Of a stretch of DNA of 64,000 nt, positions 8,477 through 18,233 are shown one piece after another. Below the pieces are notes generated by a model. That model was not told the DNA's origin. It searched no databases and saw only the letters and a list, made by a program, of their open reading frames with translations. Position 1 is the first letter of the stretch; each line of letters begins with the position of its first letter. The position numbers and the translations under genes were made by a program. The stretch comes from Pseudomonas sp. Q2-TVG4-2 (GTDB lineage: Bacteria > Pseudomonadota > Gammaproteobacteria > Pseudomonadales > Pseudomonadaceae): contig NZ_LGLW01000001.1 in assembly GCF_013620795.1 (NCBI RefSeq), forward strand, positions 248,001 to 312,000, given 5' to 3'.

Positions 8477-10354
8477 CTAGCGCCGGTCGCCGCGTAGCAA
8501 ACTGACCTGCGCCTGCAGCTGCTGACGATTGGCATCGGTCGCGGCGACAGGCGCGCTGGCGATCAGGTCCACCTGCGACCAGATCCGCCGGAAAAAGCCC
8601 TTGTTCGGGTCGCGGCTGAAGAAGCTACCCCACAGCCCTCGCAGCGCCATGGGCACCACGGGCACCGGATTCGCCTCGAGAATGCGCTCCACCCCCGCCC
8701 TGAACTCGTTGATCTCGCCGTCGGCGGTGAGCTTGCCTTCGGGAAAGATACATACGACTTCGCCGTTGCTCAGATAGCGGCTGATGCGCTCGAACGCCTC
8801 GGCGTAGATCGCTTCGTCTTCATGTCGCGCCGCGATGGGCACCGCGCCGGCCGTTCGGAAGACGAAGTTCAGCACCGGGATACGGAAGATCTTGTAGTAC
8901 ATGACGAAGCGCACGGGCCGACGCACCGCTCCGGCGATCAGCAGCGCATCGACGAAGGACACATGGTTGCAGACCAGCACCGCCGGACCATCCTCGGGGA
9001 TCGCGTCGAGCCCCTGATGGCGCACCCGATACATGGAGTGGCCAAGCAGCCACACCAGAAAGCGCATGCTGAATTCCGGCACGATGCTGAAGATGTAGGC
9101 GCTTACCGCCACGTTCATCAGCGACACGACCAGGAACAGCTGCGGAATCGACAACCCCGCGACACTCAACAGCAAGATGGCGACCAGCGCCGAAGCGACC
9201 ATCAGCAGCGCATTGAGAATGTTGTTTGCCGCGACCACCCGCGCCCGCTCGTGCTCCGCAGTGCGCGACTGGATCAACGCATACAACGGCACGATGTAGA
9301 AGCCGCCAAACACCCCAATGCCGAGCACCGAGGCGAGAATCCACCAGGCCTGGCCGAACCCCAGCAATCCCAACCAATCGTGGGGCGACGCGCCCAGCGG
9401 GAAGCCCCCCGAATGCCACCACAGCAAGAGGCCGAACAGGGTCAGGCCCATGGAGCCAAAGGGCACCAGCCCGATTTCCACCTTGTGGCCCGAGAGCCGC
9501 TCGCAGAGCAGCGAACCAAGGGCGATGCCCACTGAGAACACCGTCAGGATCAGCGTGACGACCGTTTCATCGCCATGCAGCAAATCTTTCGAATAGGCCG
9601 GGATCTGGGTCAGGTAGGTCGCGCCGAGAAACCAGAACCATGAGTTACCGATCAGCGAGCGCGACACCGAAACGCGCTGCCCCAGCCCCATGCGCAGGAT
9701 CGCGCCAGTCTGACGAAACAGGTTCCAGTCCATCTGCAGCGACGGAAAGGACGCGCCGGTTGCCGGTACTCCGCGGCTGGCGAGGTAACCGGCGATTGCC
9801 ACCAGTACCACACTGCTGGCGATCAGCTGAGCGTAGCCCTCGCTGGCCATCATCACGCCGGCCGTAATGGTCCCGGCGAGAATCGCCAGAAAGGTGCCCA
9901 TTTCCACCAGTGCGTTGCCGCCGACCAATTCGTGATCTTCGAGCAATTTGGGCAATACCGAATATTTCACCGGCCCGAACAGCGCCGACTGGGTACCCAT
10001 GCAGAACAGCACCGCGAGTAGCAACGGCAGGTTGCCCAGTAGCATGCCGGCAGCACCGGCGAGCATGATGAAGATCTCACCGGCCTTGATCGCCCGGATC
10101 AGGCGCTCCTTGGCGAATTTCTCGCCCAGCTGCCCGCCCAGCGCAGAGAACAGAAAGAACGGCAGGATGAATAGCAGCGCGCACAGGTTGATCAACAGGC
10201 TGGTATCGGCGTTAGAGCCAATCTTGTAGAGGATCGCCAGAATCAACGCCTGCTTGAACAGGTTGTCGTTGAACGCACCCGACAGCTGGGTCAGGAAGAA
10301 CGGCAGGAAGCGCCGTTTGCCGAACAGGGTGAACTGCGAATGGGGAGAGGTCAT
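8477..10354 (-). CDS. MFS transporter fused to a PlsC-type acyltransferase
   Basis: A 625-aa inner-membrane protein. Residues 1 to about 410 form an MFS domain resembling the lysophospholipid flippase LplT (FLTQLSGAFNDNLFKQAL at the start). The C-terminal part is a glycerophospholipid acyltransferase domain with the H-X4-D catalytic motif (NHVSFVD, His464 and Asp469) and the substrate motif FPEGKLT. Relatives of the Aas/LplT type flip lysophospholipid inward and re-acylate it; this protein lacks the acyl-ACP synthetase domain of Aas. The start at 10354 (MTSPHSQFTLFGKRRFLPFF) fits LplT-like proteins; the open frame upstream does not look coding. The exact lipid substrate is inference. Confidence 0.88.
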   Translation of the reverse strand: MTSPHSQFTLFGKRRFLPFFLTQLSGAFNDNLFKQALILAILYKIGSNADTSLLINLCALLFILPFFLFSALGGQLGEKFAKERLIRAIKAGEIFIMLAGAAGMLLGNLPLLLAVLFCMGTQSALFGPVKYSVLPKLLEDHELVGGNALVEMGTFLAILAGTITAGVMMASEGYAQLIASSVVLVAIAGYLASRGVPATGASFPSLQMDWNLFRQTGAILRMGLGQRVSVSRSLIGNSWFWFLGATYLTQIPAYSKDLLHGDETVVTLILTVFSVGIALGSLLCERLSGHKVEIGLVPFGSMGLTLFGLLLWWHSGGFPLGASPHDWLGLLGFGQAWWILASVLGIGVFGGFYIVPLYALIQSRTAEHERARVVAANNILNALLMVASALVAILLLSVAGLSIPQLFLVVSLMNVAVSAYIFSIVPEFSMRFLVWLLGHSMYRVRHQGLDAIPEDGPAVLVCNHVSFVDALLIAGAVRRPVRFVMYYKIFRIPVLNFVFRTAGAVPIAARHEDEAIYAEAFERISRYLSNGEVVCIFPEGKLTADGEINEFRAGVERILEANPVPVVPMALRGLWGSFFSRDPNKGFFRRIWSQVDLIASAPVAATDANRQQLQAQVSLLRGDRR

Positions 10355-10451
10355 CGATCCGGTTCCATGGAGAAGACGTTGCTTGTTGGAGCGTGGCTGG
10401 CCACAGAAGGACACATCCGGGTCGCTGTCGATTGGCGTGCTGAGCGGCTCT

Positions 10452-10778
10452 TCACATTGGCAGCTGCCCGAACGCCCAGCGCAAGAGAAAGAAACACAGC
10501 AGCCCGCCGGCGATGGTCGCCAACAGGTTGCGGGTAACCGCCGCGATGAGAATCGCGAACAGCCCTCCGAGCAGGTAGGCATTTTGCCAATCCAGCGCCC
10601 ACTCTCCCTGGGGCATCAACATGCCCGGCACCACGATGGCGGTCAGCACGGCGACCGGCACGTAATGCAGCCCCTGCTCCACCAGTCGGGGGAAGCGCAG
10701 GTCAGGCCAGGCGAAGAAGCTGTAGCGAATCATGAACGTGATCGCCAGCATGCCGAGGATCAATAGCCAGGTTTGCAT
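10452..10778 (-). CDS. azlD: AzlD family branched-chain amino acid exporter subunit
   Basis: A 108-aa protein with four hydrophobic helices and the AzlD signatures ITFMIRYSFF and YVPVAVLTAIVVPGML. AzlD pairs with AzlC (as in BrnFE/AzlCD) to export branched-chain amino acids or related compounds. Its ATG shares one base with the TGA of azlC (TGATG overlap), so translation is coupled. A longer open frame running back to 11102 is a shadow of azlC. Confidence 0.92.
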   Translation of the reverse strand: MQTWLLILGMLAITFMIRYSFFAWPDLRFPRLVEQGLHYVPVAVLTAIVVPGMLMPQGEWALDWQNAYLLGGLFAILIAAVTRNLLATIAGGLLCFFLLRWAFGQLPM

Positions 10779-11491
10779 CACTGCACCTCCGTGAGCAGAC
10801 GGCGCTCGGCGCGCTGTTCGAGCCAGACGCCGACGATGATGCCGGCCAGCGCCGCAGCGATCAGGCCCAGTTTGTACGGCAGCTCCCAAGTCAACAACGC
10901 CACAACCGCGGCCACCAACGCCGAAGCCACCTGCGGGCGGGTGCGCATCATCGGCACGGCGATGCCAATGAAGGTCGCGATCATGGCGAAGTCCAAGCCC
11001 CAGCTGGCGATGTTTGGTACCGCCTGGCCAAAGGCGATACCGGCCAGGGTTGCCAGTTGCCAGCTCAGGTACATGGTCAGCGCCGCCCCGAAGAAGAACC
11101 AATGCTTGTACGGCGAGGCATCGTCGCTAGCATAGCGATGCTGAATGACAGCGAAGGCCTCATCGGTCAGCCAGAAGGCCAGCGGCACCCGCCAACGGCT
11201 CGACAGATGACGCACGAACGGCTGCAGCGCCGCGCTGTAGAGCGCATGACGCAGGTTGACCACGAAGGTCGTGAGCAACACGACGGCGGCGCCAACCCCA
11301 CCGGTAATCAGGGTAATGGCGATGAACTGTGCAGAGCCTGCGAACACCAGCGCCGACATACCAATCGTCTGCCAGGTGGAAAGGCCAGCGCCGATCGAGA
11401 GCGTGCCGAAGATGATGCCAAACGGTATCGCGCCGACGATCAGCGGGAGGATATCGCGACAACCATGCAAGAACTCCTGCAAGCGGGACAT
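10778..11491 (-). CDS. azlC: AzlC family branched-chain amino acid exporter, large subunit
   Basis: A 237-aa integral membrane protein of the AzlC/BrnF family, with the conserved block LPLIVGAIPFGIIFGTLSIG near the N-terminus and NLRHALYSAALQP in the middle. With the overlapping azlD it forms a two-subunit exporter. Strong AAGGAG ribosome binding site before the ATG at 11491. No LRP/AsnC or LysR-type regulator lies next to it. Confidence 0.94.
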   Translation of the reverse strand: MSRLQEFLHGCRDILPLIVGAIPFGIIFGTLSIGAGLSTWQTIGMSALVFAGSAQFIAITLITGGVGAAVVLLTTFVVNLRHALYSAALQPFVRHLSSRWRVPLAFWLTDEAFAVIQHRYASDDASPYKHWFFFGAALTMYLSWQLATLAGIAFGQAVPNIASWGLDFAMIATFIGIAVPMMRTRPQVASALVAAVVALLTWELPYKLGLIAAALAGIIVGVWLEQRAERRLLTEVQ

Positions 11492-11704
11492 CGTGGCTCC
11501 TTAGGTGTGCACCGCAGACGATGATGGGCTACGCGCCGCCATTACGGCCGGAACATAGGGGATGAAGACGGACTGATGACCGCGGTCGAACCGTCCATGG
11601 GAACGACAGACATTATCCTATGTTGGCGCCGAGGGCGACGGGCGCGCAGCGGTGCTCCCGCGACGAGATCCCGCCTCGCTTGCGCGCTGGCCGGTCGCAA
11701 CGGA

Positions 11705-12274
11705 TCAGCCGTTGGCGCGCGATTCCAGCAGTTCTTTGACGGCGGGCCATTCACGGTCGGTAATGCTGAACAGGACAGTGTCGTCCAGCCTTCCATCAGC
11801 GAGGCGACGATGGTTGCGCAGCAGCCCTTCTCGCTGGGCGCCGAGTTTTTCGATGGCACGCTGGGAGCGCAGGTTGCTGGCAGCCGTTTTCAACTGCAGG
11901 CGCACCAGCTGCCACTCCTCGAAGGCGTGTCTGAGCAACAGGTACTTGATCGCAGTATTCAGACCGCTGCCGTGCTCGGTCCTGTCCAGCCAGGTCCAGC
12001 CGAGTTCACTGGCCGGCAGCGATGGATTGAAATCCGCGAAGCGGGTGGTACCGACGATGCGATCTCCCATGCGCAGGGTGAACACCACCGCCCGACCTTC
12101 GCGCTGTTCGCTGAGCGCGAAACGATACCAGTCCGGGCGCAGCGGGCCGTTGAGGTAGACCAGTTCGTCACGGTTATGCTCGGCAAGCTCCACCAGGGCC
12201 GTGATATCGGTTTCTGCTAGCGGGTCCAGACGCAGGGCTCCCCGCTGCAACGTGACCGGGCGCGGCGTGAACAT
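11705..12274 (-). CDS. GNAT family N-acetyltransferase (RimJ/RimL-like)
   Basis: A 189-aa acetyltransferase of the Acetyltransf_3 (RimJ/RimL) type. It has IVGTTRFADFNPSLPASELG in the central strands, and the acetyl-CoA end SGLNTAIKYLLLRHAFE followed by RLQLKTAASNLRSQRAIEKL, the usual asparagine-serine-rich motif B. Substrate unknown (protein N-termini, ribosomal proteins or small amines in relatives). ATG at 12274 has AGGAG eight bases upstream; a TTG one codon earlier is not needed. Transcribed divergently from the sensor gene. Confidence 0.9.
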   Translation of the reverse strand: MFTPRPVTLQRGALRLDPLAETDITALVELAEHNRDELVYLNGPLRPDWYRFALSEQREGRAVVFTLRMGDRIVGTTRFADFNPSLPASELGWTWLDRTEHGSGLNTAIKYLLLRHAFEEWQLVRLQLKTAASNLRSQRAIEKLGAQREGLLRNHRRLADGRLDDTVLFSITDREWPAVKELLESRANG

Positions 12275-12750
12275 CAAAGATTCTCCTGATGATATGGGCG
12301 GAAGGGGCGCTGTTGTGATCGCAACACAGACAGGAAGTGCCCGGCAACCAAGGCCATCTGCACGACACTGCGACCCGAGGCGAGCCTGGCAACGTGACGC
12401 CCCACTGGCGGCAGAACACGGCGGCGATTTAGCGCGTGGCCAGACCAGCCAGCAGATCGTCTAGCCCGGGCGCTCTCGCCGATCCGCCCGTGACCACTCA
12501 CCTCATGCGACCATGGTCGCAACCGCAACACGCCAACCTCTTTTACTGCGAAACTTTGCAAATTCATTTATCAATAAGCGGCAGTCTTCCGGCTATCCCA
12601 GAAACCTGCCGAGCCTGAACGGCCGACCGAGTGGCATCTCGGTCTGAACAGTCGCATTGCATCGCCTGACCCTGGTCGGCATAACGCGCAATCGACCGCC
12701 ATATCGGCTCGGACAGGGGGGCCGCTCTTCATTTGTTGTCTGGAGTTCGC
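12275..12750. other. Divergent promoter region of the GNAT and MxtR-like sensor genes
   Basis: A 476-bp gap with no supportable gene. It contains two dyads that could be operators: a perfect 16-bp palindrome TGCGACCATGGTCGCA at 12506-12521 and a looser TGTTG-TGATCG-CAACA near 12312. An A/T-richer stretch at about 12538-12575 is a plausible promoter area for the sensor gene. Confidence 0.4.
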
Positions 12751-15700
12751 ATGTCGTTGTCCGGTGGGCTGATCGCGCTGGTCGCCTTCACTTATATGGC
12801 CGTGCTGTTTGCCATTGCGTTCTACGGCGATCGCAACAGCGCGCCGATGTCCCCGCGTATGCGCGCCTGGGTCTATAGCCTATCGCTGGCGGTCTACTGC
12901 ACAAGCTGGACCTTCTTCGGCGCCGTCGGCCAGGCCGCCGAGCAACTCTGGTCCTTCTTGCCTATTTACCTCGGGCCGATCTTGCTGATGCTGCTGGCGC
13001 CCCATGTGATCCAGAAGATGATCATGATCAGCAAGCAGGAGAACATTACCTCCATCGCCGACTTCATCGCCGCGCGCTATGGCAAGTCGCAGTTGCTGGC
13101 GGTGGTGGTCACGCTGATTTGCCTGGTCGGCGTACTGCCCTATATCGCGCTGCAGCTCAAGGGCATCGTGCTCGGCGTGAACCTGCTAGTCGGCAACCAC
13201 GGAGAGGCGGCCGCCGGTTCCGGTGCGCAGGACACAGCGCTGATCGTGTCGGTGGTGCTGGCGCTGTTCACTGTGCTGTTCGGTACGCGCAACCTGGACG
13301 TCACCGAACATCACCGCGGCATGGTGCTGGCGATCGCCTTCGAATCGCTGGTCAAGCTGTTTGCCTTCATCGCGGTCGGCGTCTTCGTCACGTTCGGTCT
13401 GTATAACGGCTTTGGCGACTTGTTCAATCAGGCCTACGATTCGTCTGAGCTGACCGGGTTCTGGGAAGAAACGGTGAACTGGCCGTCGATGCTGGTGCAG
13501 ACGACCGTCGCGCTGATGGCCATCGTCTGCCTCCCGCGCCAGTTTCACGTGACCGTGGTGGAGAACATCGAACCGCGCGACTTCCACTTGGCGCGCTGGA
13601 TCTTCCCGTTGTACTTGGTGCTTGCCGCCATCTTCGTCATTCCGATCGCCCTGGCCGGGCAGATGCAGCTACCGGCGGGCGTCAGTTCCGACTCGTTCGT
13701 GATCAGCCTACCGCTGGCCGAAGCGCATCCGGCGCTGGCAATGCTGGCGTTCATCGGCGGCGCCTCGGCGGCAACCGGCATGGTCATCGTCGCCAGCGTG
13801 GCGCTGTCGACCATGGTGTCCAACGACATGCTGCTGCCCTGGTTGCTGCGTCGCAAGGAGGCCGAACAACCCTTCGAGGTGTTCCGCCACTGGATGTTGT
13901 CGGTGCGCCGCATCAGCATTGTCGCCATTCTGTTGCTGGCCTATGTGAGCTACCGATTGCTCGGTTCCAGCGCCAGCCTGGCAACCATCGGCCAGATCGC
14001 CTTCGCCGCGCTGACTCAGCTGGCACCGGCCATGGTCGGTGCGCTGTACTGGAAGCAGGCCAACCGGCGCGGCGTGTTCGCTGGCCTCGCCGCCGGCGCG
14101 CTGGTCTGGGTCTACACGCTGATTTTGCCGCTGCTGGGCTGGCCACTGGAGATGTTCCCCGGTCTGCAGTGGATGTACACCACCGAGCTGCCGTTCGATA
14201 CCAGCGCGTTGACGCTCGGCGTAATGTTGTCGCTGGTGAGTAACGCGACGCTGTTCTTCTGGGTTTCGATCCTGTCGCAGACTCGCGTGGCCGAGCATTG
14301 GCAGGCCAGTCGTTTCATCGGCCAGGAAATCCACGCCACGCCGAACGCCCGTCGGCTGCTCGCCGTGCAGGTCGAGGACCTGCTCTCTCTCGCCTCACGC
14401 TTCGTTGGCGCGGAGCGGGCGGAGCTCAGTTTCCAGCGCTTCGCCCGGCGCCACGGTCATGACTATTCGCCCAAGCAGCAGGCCGACGGCCAATGGATTG
14501 CACACACCGAGCGGCTGCTCGCGGGTGTCCTTGGCGCGTCCTCGACCCGCGCAGTAGTCAAGGCCGCGCTGGAAGGCCGAGACATGCAGGTCGATGACGT
14601 GGTGCGCATCGTCGGCGAAGCGTCCGAGGTCCTGCAATTCAACCGCGCCCTGCTGCAGGGGGCGATCGAGAACATTACCCAGGGCATCAGCGTGGTCGAC
14701 CAGTCGCTGCGGCTGGTGGCCTGGAATCACCGCTATCTGGAGATCTTCGACTACCCGGACGGGCTCGTGTATATCGGTCGGCCCATCGCCGACATCATCC
14801 GCTACAACGCCGAGCGAGGCCTCTGTGGTCCCGGCGACGCGGATACCCATGTGGCCAAGCGGCTGTACTGGATGCGCCAGGGGCGTGCGCATACCTCAGA
14901 ACGCATGTTCCCCAACGGCCGGGTGGTCGAACTGATCGGCAACCCGATGCCCGGCGGCGGCTTTGTCATGAGCTTCAGTGACATCACCGCCTATCGCGAG
15001 GCGGAACGGGCGCTCAAAGATGCTAACGAAAGCCTGGAGCAGCGCGTCGCCGAGCGCACCCAGGAACTGTCGGAATTGAACAAGGCACTGACCGAAGCCA
15101 AGAGCACCGCCGAGGCCGCCAACCAGTCGAAGACGCGCTTTCTCGCAGCAGTCAGCCATGATCTGATGCAGCCGCTGAATGCCGCGCGGCTGTTCTCCGC
15201 CGCCCTCTCCCATCAGCATGACGCGTTGCCAACTGAAGCCCGGAAGCTCGTGCATCACCTGGACGGCTCGCTACGCTCGGCTGAGGATCTGATTTCCGAC
15301 TTGCTGGACATTTCCCGCCTGGAGAACGGTCGCATCACGCCCGATCGCAATCCTTTCCCGCTGGCCACCCTGTTCGACACACTGAGCACTGAGTTCACGG
15401 TGCTGGCCGCCGAGCAGGGCGTCGTTTTCAAGGTGCATGGCAGCCGGCTGCGGGTCGATAGCGACATCCGTCTGCTGCGCCGCGTACTGCAGAACTTCCT
15501 GACCAATGCCTTCCGCTACGCCAAAGGCCGCGTGGTGTTGGGCGTGCGCCGTCAGGGCTCCTCCTTGCGGCTCGAGGTATGGGACCGCGGTCCAGGCATC
15601 GCCCAAGACAAGCTGCGGGTGATCTTCGAGGAATTCAAACGTCTGGACAGCCACCAGACCCGCGCCGAGAAAGGTCTGGGGCTGGGGCTGGCGATTGCGG

Positions 15701-16221
15701 ACGGCTTCTGCCAGGTCCTCGACCACCCTCTGTCGGTGCGCTCCGTACCTGGCAAGGGCAGCGTGTTCAGCGTGACGGTTCCAATCGCCAGCAATGTCGT
15801 CCGGCAGGTGAAGGCCAATGGCAATGGCGAAGCGCAACAAACCGCGCTAACCGGCATTCAGGTGCTGTGCATCGATAACGAAGACAGCATTCTGGTCGGC
15901 ATGCACAGCTTGCTGTCGCGTTGGGGTTGCCAGGTCTGGACCGCCAGCAACCGGGCCGAATGCGAGGCGTTGCTGAGGGACGATGTACGACCGCAGCTGG
16001 TGCTGGTCGACTACCACCTGGATCATGGCGAAACCGGTTCTGACTTGATGGCCTGGTTGCGTACCCGTCTCGGCGAGCCGGTACCGGGTGTCGTAATCAG
16101 TGCCGACGGGCGACCCGAACTGATTGCCGCCATCCACGCAACGGGATTGGACTTCCTTGCCAAGCCGGTCAAGCCGGCTGCGCTGCGCGCGCTGATGAGC
16201 CGTCACGTGCCGCTGCACTGA
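12751..16221 (+). CDS. mxtR: SSS-fused hybrid sensor histidine kinase, MxtR-like
   Basis: A 1156-aa hybrid kinase. Residues 1 to about 490 form a sodium:solute symporter-like membrane domain (roughly 13 helices). Next come a PAS region (about 625-745, FNRALLQGAIENITQGISVV), a coiled coil, HisKA with phospho-acceptor His803 (SHDLMQP), HATPase (DRGPGIAQDKL and EKGLGLGLA) and a receiver with phospho-acceptor Asp1087 (LVLVDYHLD). Size and order match the Pseudomonas MxtR family (PA3271 class), which works with the LuxR regulator ErdR in acetate/carbon metabolism and efflux control; that name is from memory of the family. ATG at 12751 has GGAG six bases upstream. Confidence 0.88.
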   Translation: MSLSGGLIALVAFTYMAVLFAIAFYGDRNSAPMSPRMRAWVYSLSLAVYCTSWTFFGAVGQAAEQLWSFLPIYLGPILLMLLAPHVIQKMIMISKQENITSIADFIAARYGKSQLLAVVVTLICLVGVLPYIALQLKGIVLGVNLLVGNHGEAAAGSGAQDTALIVSVVLALFTVLFGTRNLDVTEHHRGMVLAIAFESLVKLFAFIAVGVFVTFGLYNGFGDLFNQAYDSSELTGFWEETVNWPSMLVQTTVALMAIVCLPRQFHVTVVENIEPRDFHLARWIFPLYLVLAAIFVIPIALAGQMQLPAGVSSDSFVISLPLAEAHPALAMLAFIGGASAATGMVIVASVALSTMVSNDMLLPWLLRRKEAEQPFEVFRHWMLSVRRISIVAILLLAYVSYRLLGSSASLATIGQIAFAALTQLAPAMVGALYWKQANRRGVFAGLAAGALVWVYTLILPLLGWPLEMFPGLQWMYTTELPFDTSALTLGVMLSLVSNATLFFWVSILSQTRVAEHWQASRFIGQEIHATPNARRLLAVQVEDLLSLASRFVGAERAELSFQRFARRHGHDYSPKQQADGQWIAHTERLLAGVLGASSTRAVVKAALEGRDMQVDDVVRIVGEASEVLQFNRALLQGAIENITQGISVVDQSLRLVAWNHRYLEIFDYPDGLVYIGRPIADIIRYNAERGLCGPGDADTHVAKRLYWMRQGRAHTSERMFPNGRVVELIGNPMPGGGFVMSFSDITAYREAERALKDANESLEQRVAERTQELSELNKALTEAKSTAEAANQSKTRFLAAVSHDLMQPLNAARLFSAALSHQHDALPTEARKLVHHLDGSLRSAEDLISDLLDISRLENGRITPDRNPFPLATLFDTLSTEFTVLAAEQGVVFKVHGSRLRVDSDIRLLRRVLQNFLTNAFRYAKGRVVLGVRRQGSSLRLEVWDRGPGIAQDKLRVIFEEFKRLDSHQTRAEKGLGLGLAIADGFCQVLDHPLSVRSVPGKGSVFSVTVPIASNVVRQVKANGNGEAQQTALTGIQVLCIDNEDSILVGMHSLLSRWGCQVWTASNRAECEALLRDDVRPQLVLVDYHLDHGETGSDLMAWLRTRLGEPVPGVVISADGRPELIAAIHATGLDFLAKPVKPAALRALMSRHVPLH

Positions 16222-16304
16222 AGCAGACTTGCGCCAAGACAAGTCTGCGCTAAGCGCGATGGCTAAACTGAAGCGGTCCGAAGCGGCCGGCATATCCGGC
16301 CGCA

Positions 16305-16626
16305 GGGCTGCTCGCAACCTCGGCATTCATATTCCCGCGGGTGCTGCTGGAAGTCGGCTTGATCAACCGAGCACTGCTGCCGTCGTGCTGGCGCCAATGC
16401 TGACCGCCGGTTTGATCTACCTGGCCGGGGCGCGGTTGTATTACCTGCGCGCCGGGCACCAGCCTCAAGCGGTGCCGAGCCGCCGTTGAAGACCCGTTCG
16501 AGTTTGGCCCTGCGCTGCGGTTTGCCGGCCTGCTGGTGGTCATCCTGTTTTCTCGTCGAAGGTGCACAGCGATTGCTGGGCGATATGCGGCCTGCTCGCC
16601 GGGCTTGCGGTGTTGTGGCTGGCATG
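16305..16626 (+). pseudogene. MgtC/DUF4010-type membrane protein remnant
   Basis: C-terminal part of a DUF4010 (MgtC/SapB superfamily) membrane protein, readable only by switching frames: LLATSAFIFPRVLLEVGLIN, then VLAPMLTAGLIYLAGARLYY, then DPFEFGPALRFAGLLVVILF, then LVEGAQRLLGDM. The pieces match the family order but at least two frameshifts and stop codons separate them, and the N-terminal half is missing. Confidence 0.65.
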
Positions 16627-16640
16627 ACGTAGCGCAACGC

Positions 16641-18116
16641 TCAATCCTCGGCTTCTTCCAGCGGCGTTTCGGCCCCGGCGCGCTCCAGCCAGTCGGCCGG
16701 CAATCGCTTGCTGGCGCGGGCGCCCAGCAGTTTCAGCTGCTCGGCGCGCCCCACCAGATTGCCGCGTCCGTCGGTGAGTTTGTTACGTGCGCCGACAAAG
16801 GCCTTGTCCAGCTGCTGCAGACGATTGCCGATCTCGTCCAGATCCTGGATGAACGCGGCGAACTTGTCGTAGAGCGCCCCTGCCCGCTCGGCAATTTCAC
16901 GGGCATTCTGGCTCTGCCGCTCCTGCCGCCACAGGCTGTCGATCACTCGCAAAGTGGCAAGCAAGGTGGTCGGGCTGACGATCACGATGTGCTTGGCGTA
17001 GGCGTCCTGGAACAGCTCCGGATCGGCCTGCAGCGCCGCGGCGAACGCCGCCTCGATCGGCACGAAGAGCAGCACGAAATCCAGACTCTGCAATCCTTCG
17101 AGACGCTGATAGTCCTTCAGCGACAAGCCCTTCAGGTGATTACGCAGGGACAGCACATGCTGTTTGAGTGCCAACGCGCGGCTGCCTTCGTCTTCGGCGC
17201 AGGTCAACGCCTGATAGGCGGTGAGACTGACTTTGGCGTCCACCACCACCTGCTTGTCGCCCGGTAACTGGATCAGCACATCAGGCTGGAACCGTTCGCC
17301 GTCGGCACTCCTCAGGCTGACCTGCGTGTGATATTCGCGTCCTTTCTCTAACCCCGCATGTTCAAGTACCCGCTCGAGGATAAGCTCGCCCCAATTACCC
17401 TGGGTCTTCTGTCCTTGCAGTGCGCGGGTCAGGTTGGTCGCCTCGTCGCCCAGTCGCTGGTTGAGCTGCTGCAGCCGCTCCAACTCTTTGGCCAGCGAAA
17501 AACGTTCGCGCGCCTCATTCTGGTAGCTTTCCTCGACGCGCTTTTCGAACGACTGGATGCGTTCCTTCAATGGGTCGAGCAGCTGCCCGAGCCGTTCATG
17601 GCTGGCCTCGGCAAAGCGTTGTTCGCGCTCTTCGAAGATCTTTCCAGCCAGCTCGGCGAACTGCGCACGCAGCTCATCCCGGGCGCCCTGAAGGTCTTCC
17701 AGGCGTTGCTCGTGGGTCTTTTGCTGTTCGTTGAGCTCGGCGCTAACCGCTGCATGAGCGGCACTCAGCGCGCGCAGCTCAGATTGCTGCGCATCACGCT
17801 CGGCCTCCAGATCGTTGAGCGCATCTCGCGTTTCCATACGCTGCGCCTGAAGCCACTCGGTTTCGCGGCGTAAGGCTGCCAGCTCGGCCTGCAGTGCCGA
17901 GCGTGATTCGCTGAGGTCGGCATGGGCGAGGCGACCAGCCTCGAGCTGCGCACTCAAGCCCTCCTGCGCCATGGTGGCCTGAGTGAGACGCTCGTCGAGC
18001 AAGGCAAGCGCGGCCTGGCGCTGGGAGAGACGATGCTGCAGGAACATGGCTAGAGCAGCCAGCAGCACACAAAGGGAGCCAAGGCCGACGAGCAAATAGG
18101 TGGGATCGAGAGGCAT
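16641..18116 (-). CDS. rmuC: DNA recombination protein RmuC
   Basis: A 491-aa protein with a single N-terminal membrane helix (LLVGLGSLCVLLAALAMFL), a long coiled coil (about residues 30-200) and the RmuC nuclease-like domain with the conserved block QGNWGELILERVLEHAGL and LPGDKQVVVDAKVSL. RmuC limits recombination at inverted repeats and is thought to be a membrane-tethered nuclease. Length is normal. GGAG precedes the ATG at 18116. Confidence 0.95.
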   Translation of the reverse strand: MPLDPTYLLVGLGSLCVLLAALAMFLQHRLSQRQAALALLDERLTQATMAQEGLSAQLEAGRLAHADLSESRSALQAELAALRRETEWLQAQRMETRDALNDLEAERDAQQSELRALSAAHAAVSAELNEQQKTHEQRLEDLQGARDELRAQFAELAGKIFEEREQRFAEASHERLGQLLDPLKERIQSFEKRVEESYQNEARERFSLAKELERLQQLNQRLGDEATNLTRALQGQKTQGNWGELILERVLEHAGLEKGREYHTQVSLRSADGERFQPDVLIQLPGDKQVVVDAKVSLTAYQALTCAEDEGSRALALKQHVLSLRNHLKGLSLKDYQRLEGLQSLDFVLLFVPIEAAFAAALQADPELFQDAYAKHIVIVSPTTLLATLRVIDSLWRQERQSQNAREIAERAGALYDKFAAFIQDLDEIGNRLQQLDKAFVGARNKLTDGRGNLVGRAEQLKLLGARASKRLPADWLERAGAETPLEEAED

Positions 18117-18233
18117 GAAGGGCTCCGGCTGAATTGCCCGGCAGTATAGCCAGCCGAGATGTGCCGGTCAGGCCGAACGCTCTGTCCAGGCCGCTGCGGG
18201 CTGCCTTGCCGTGCAGCCCGTTGGAAGCAAGCC

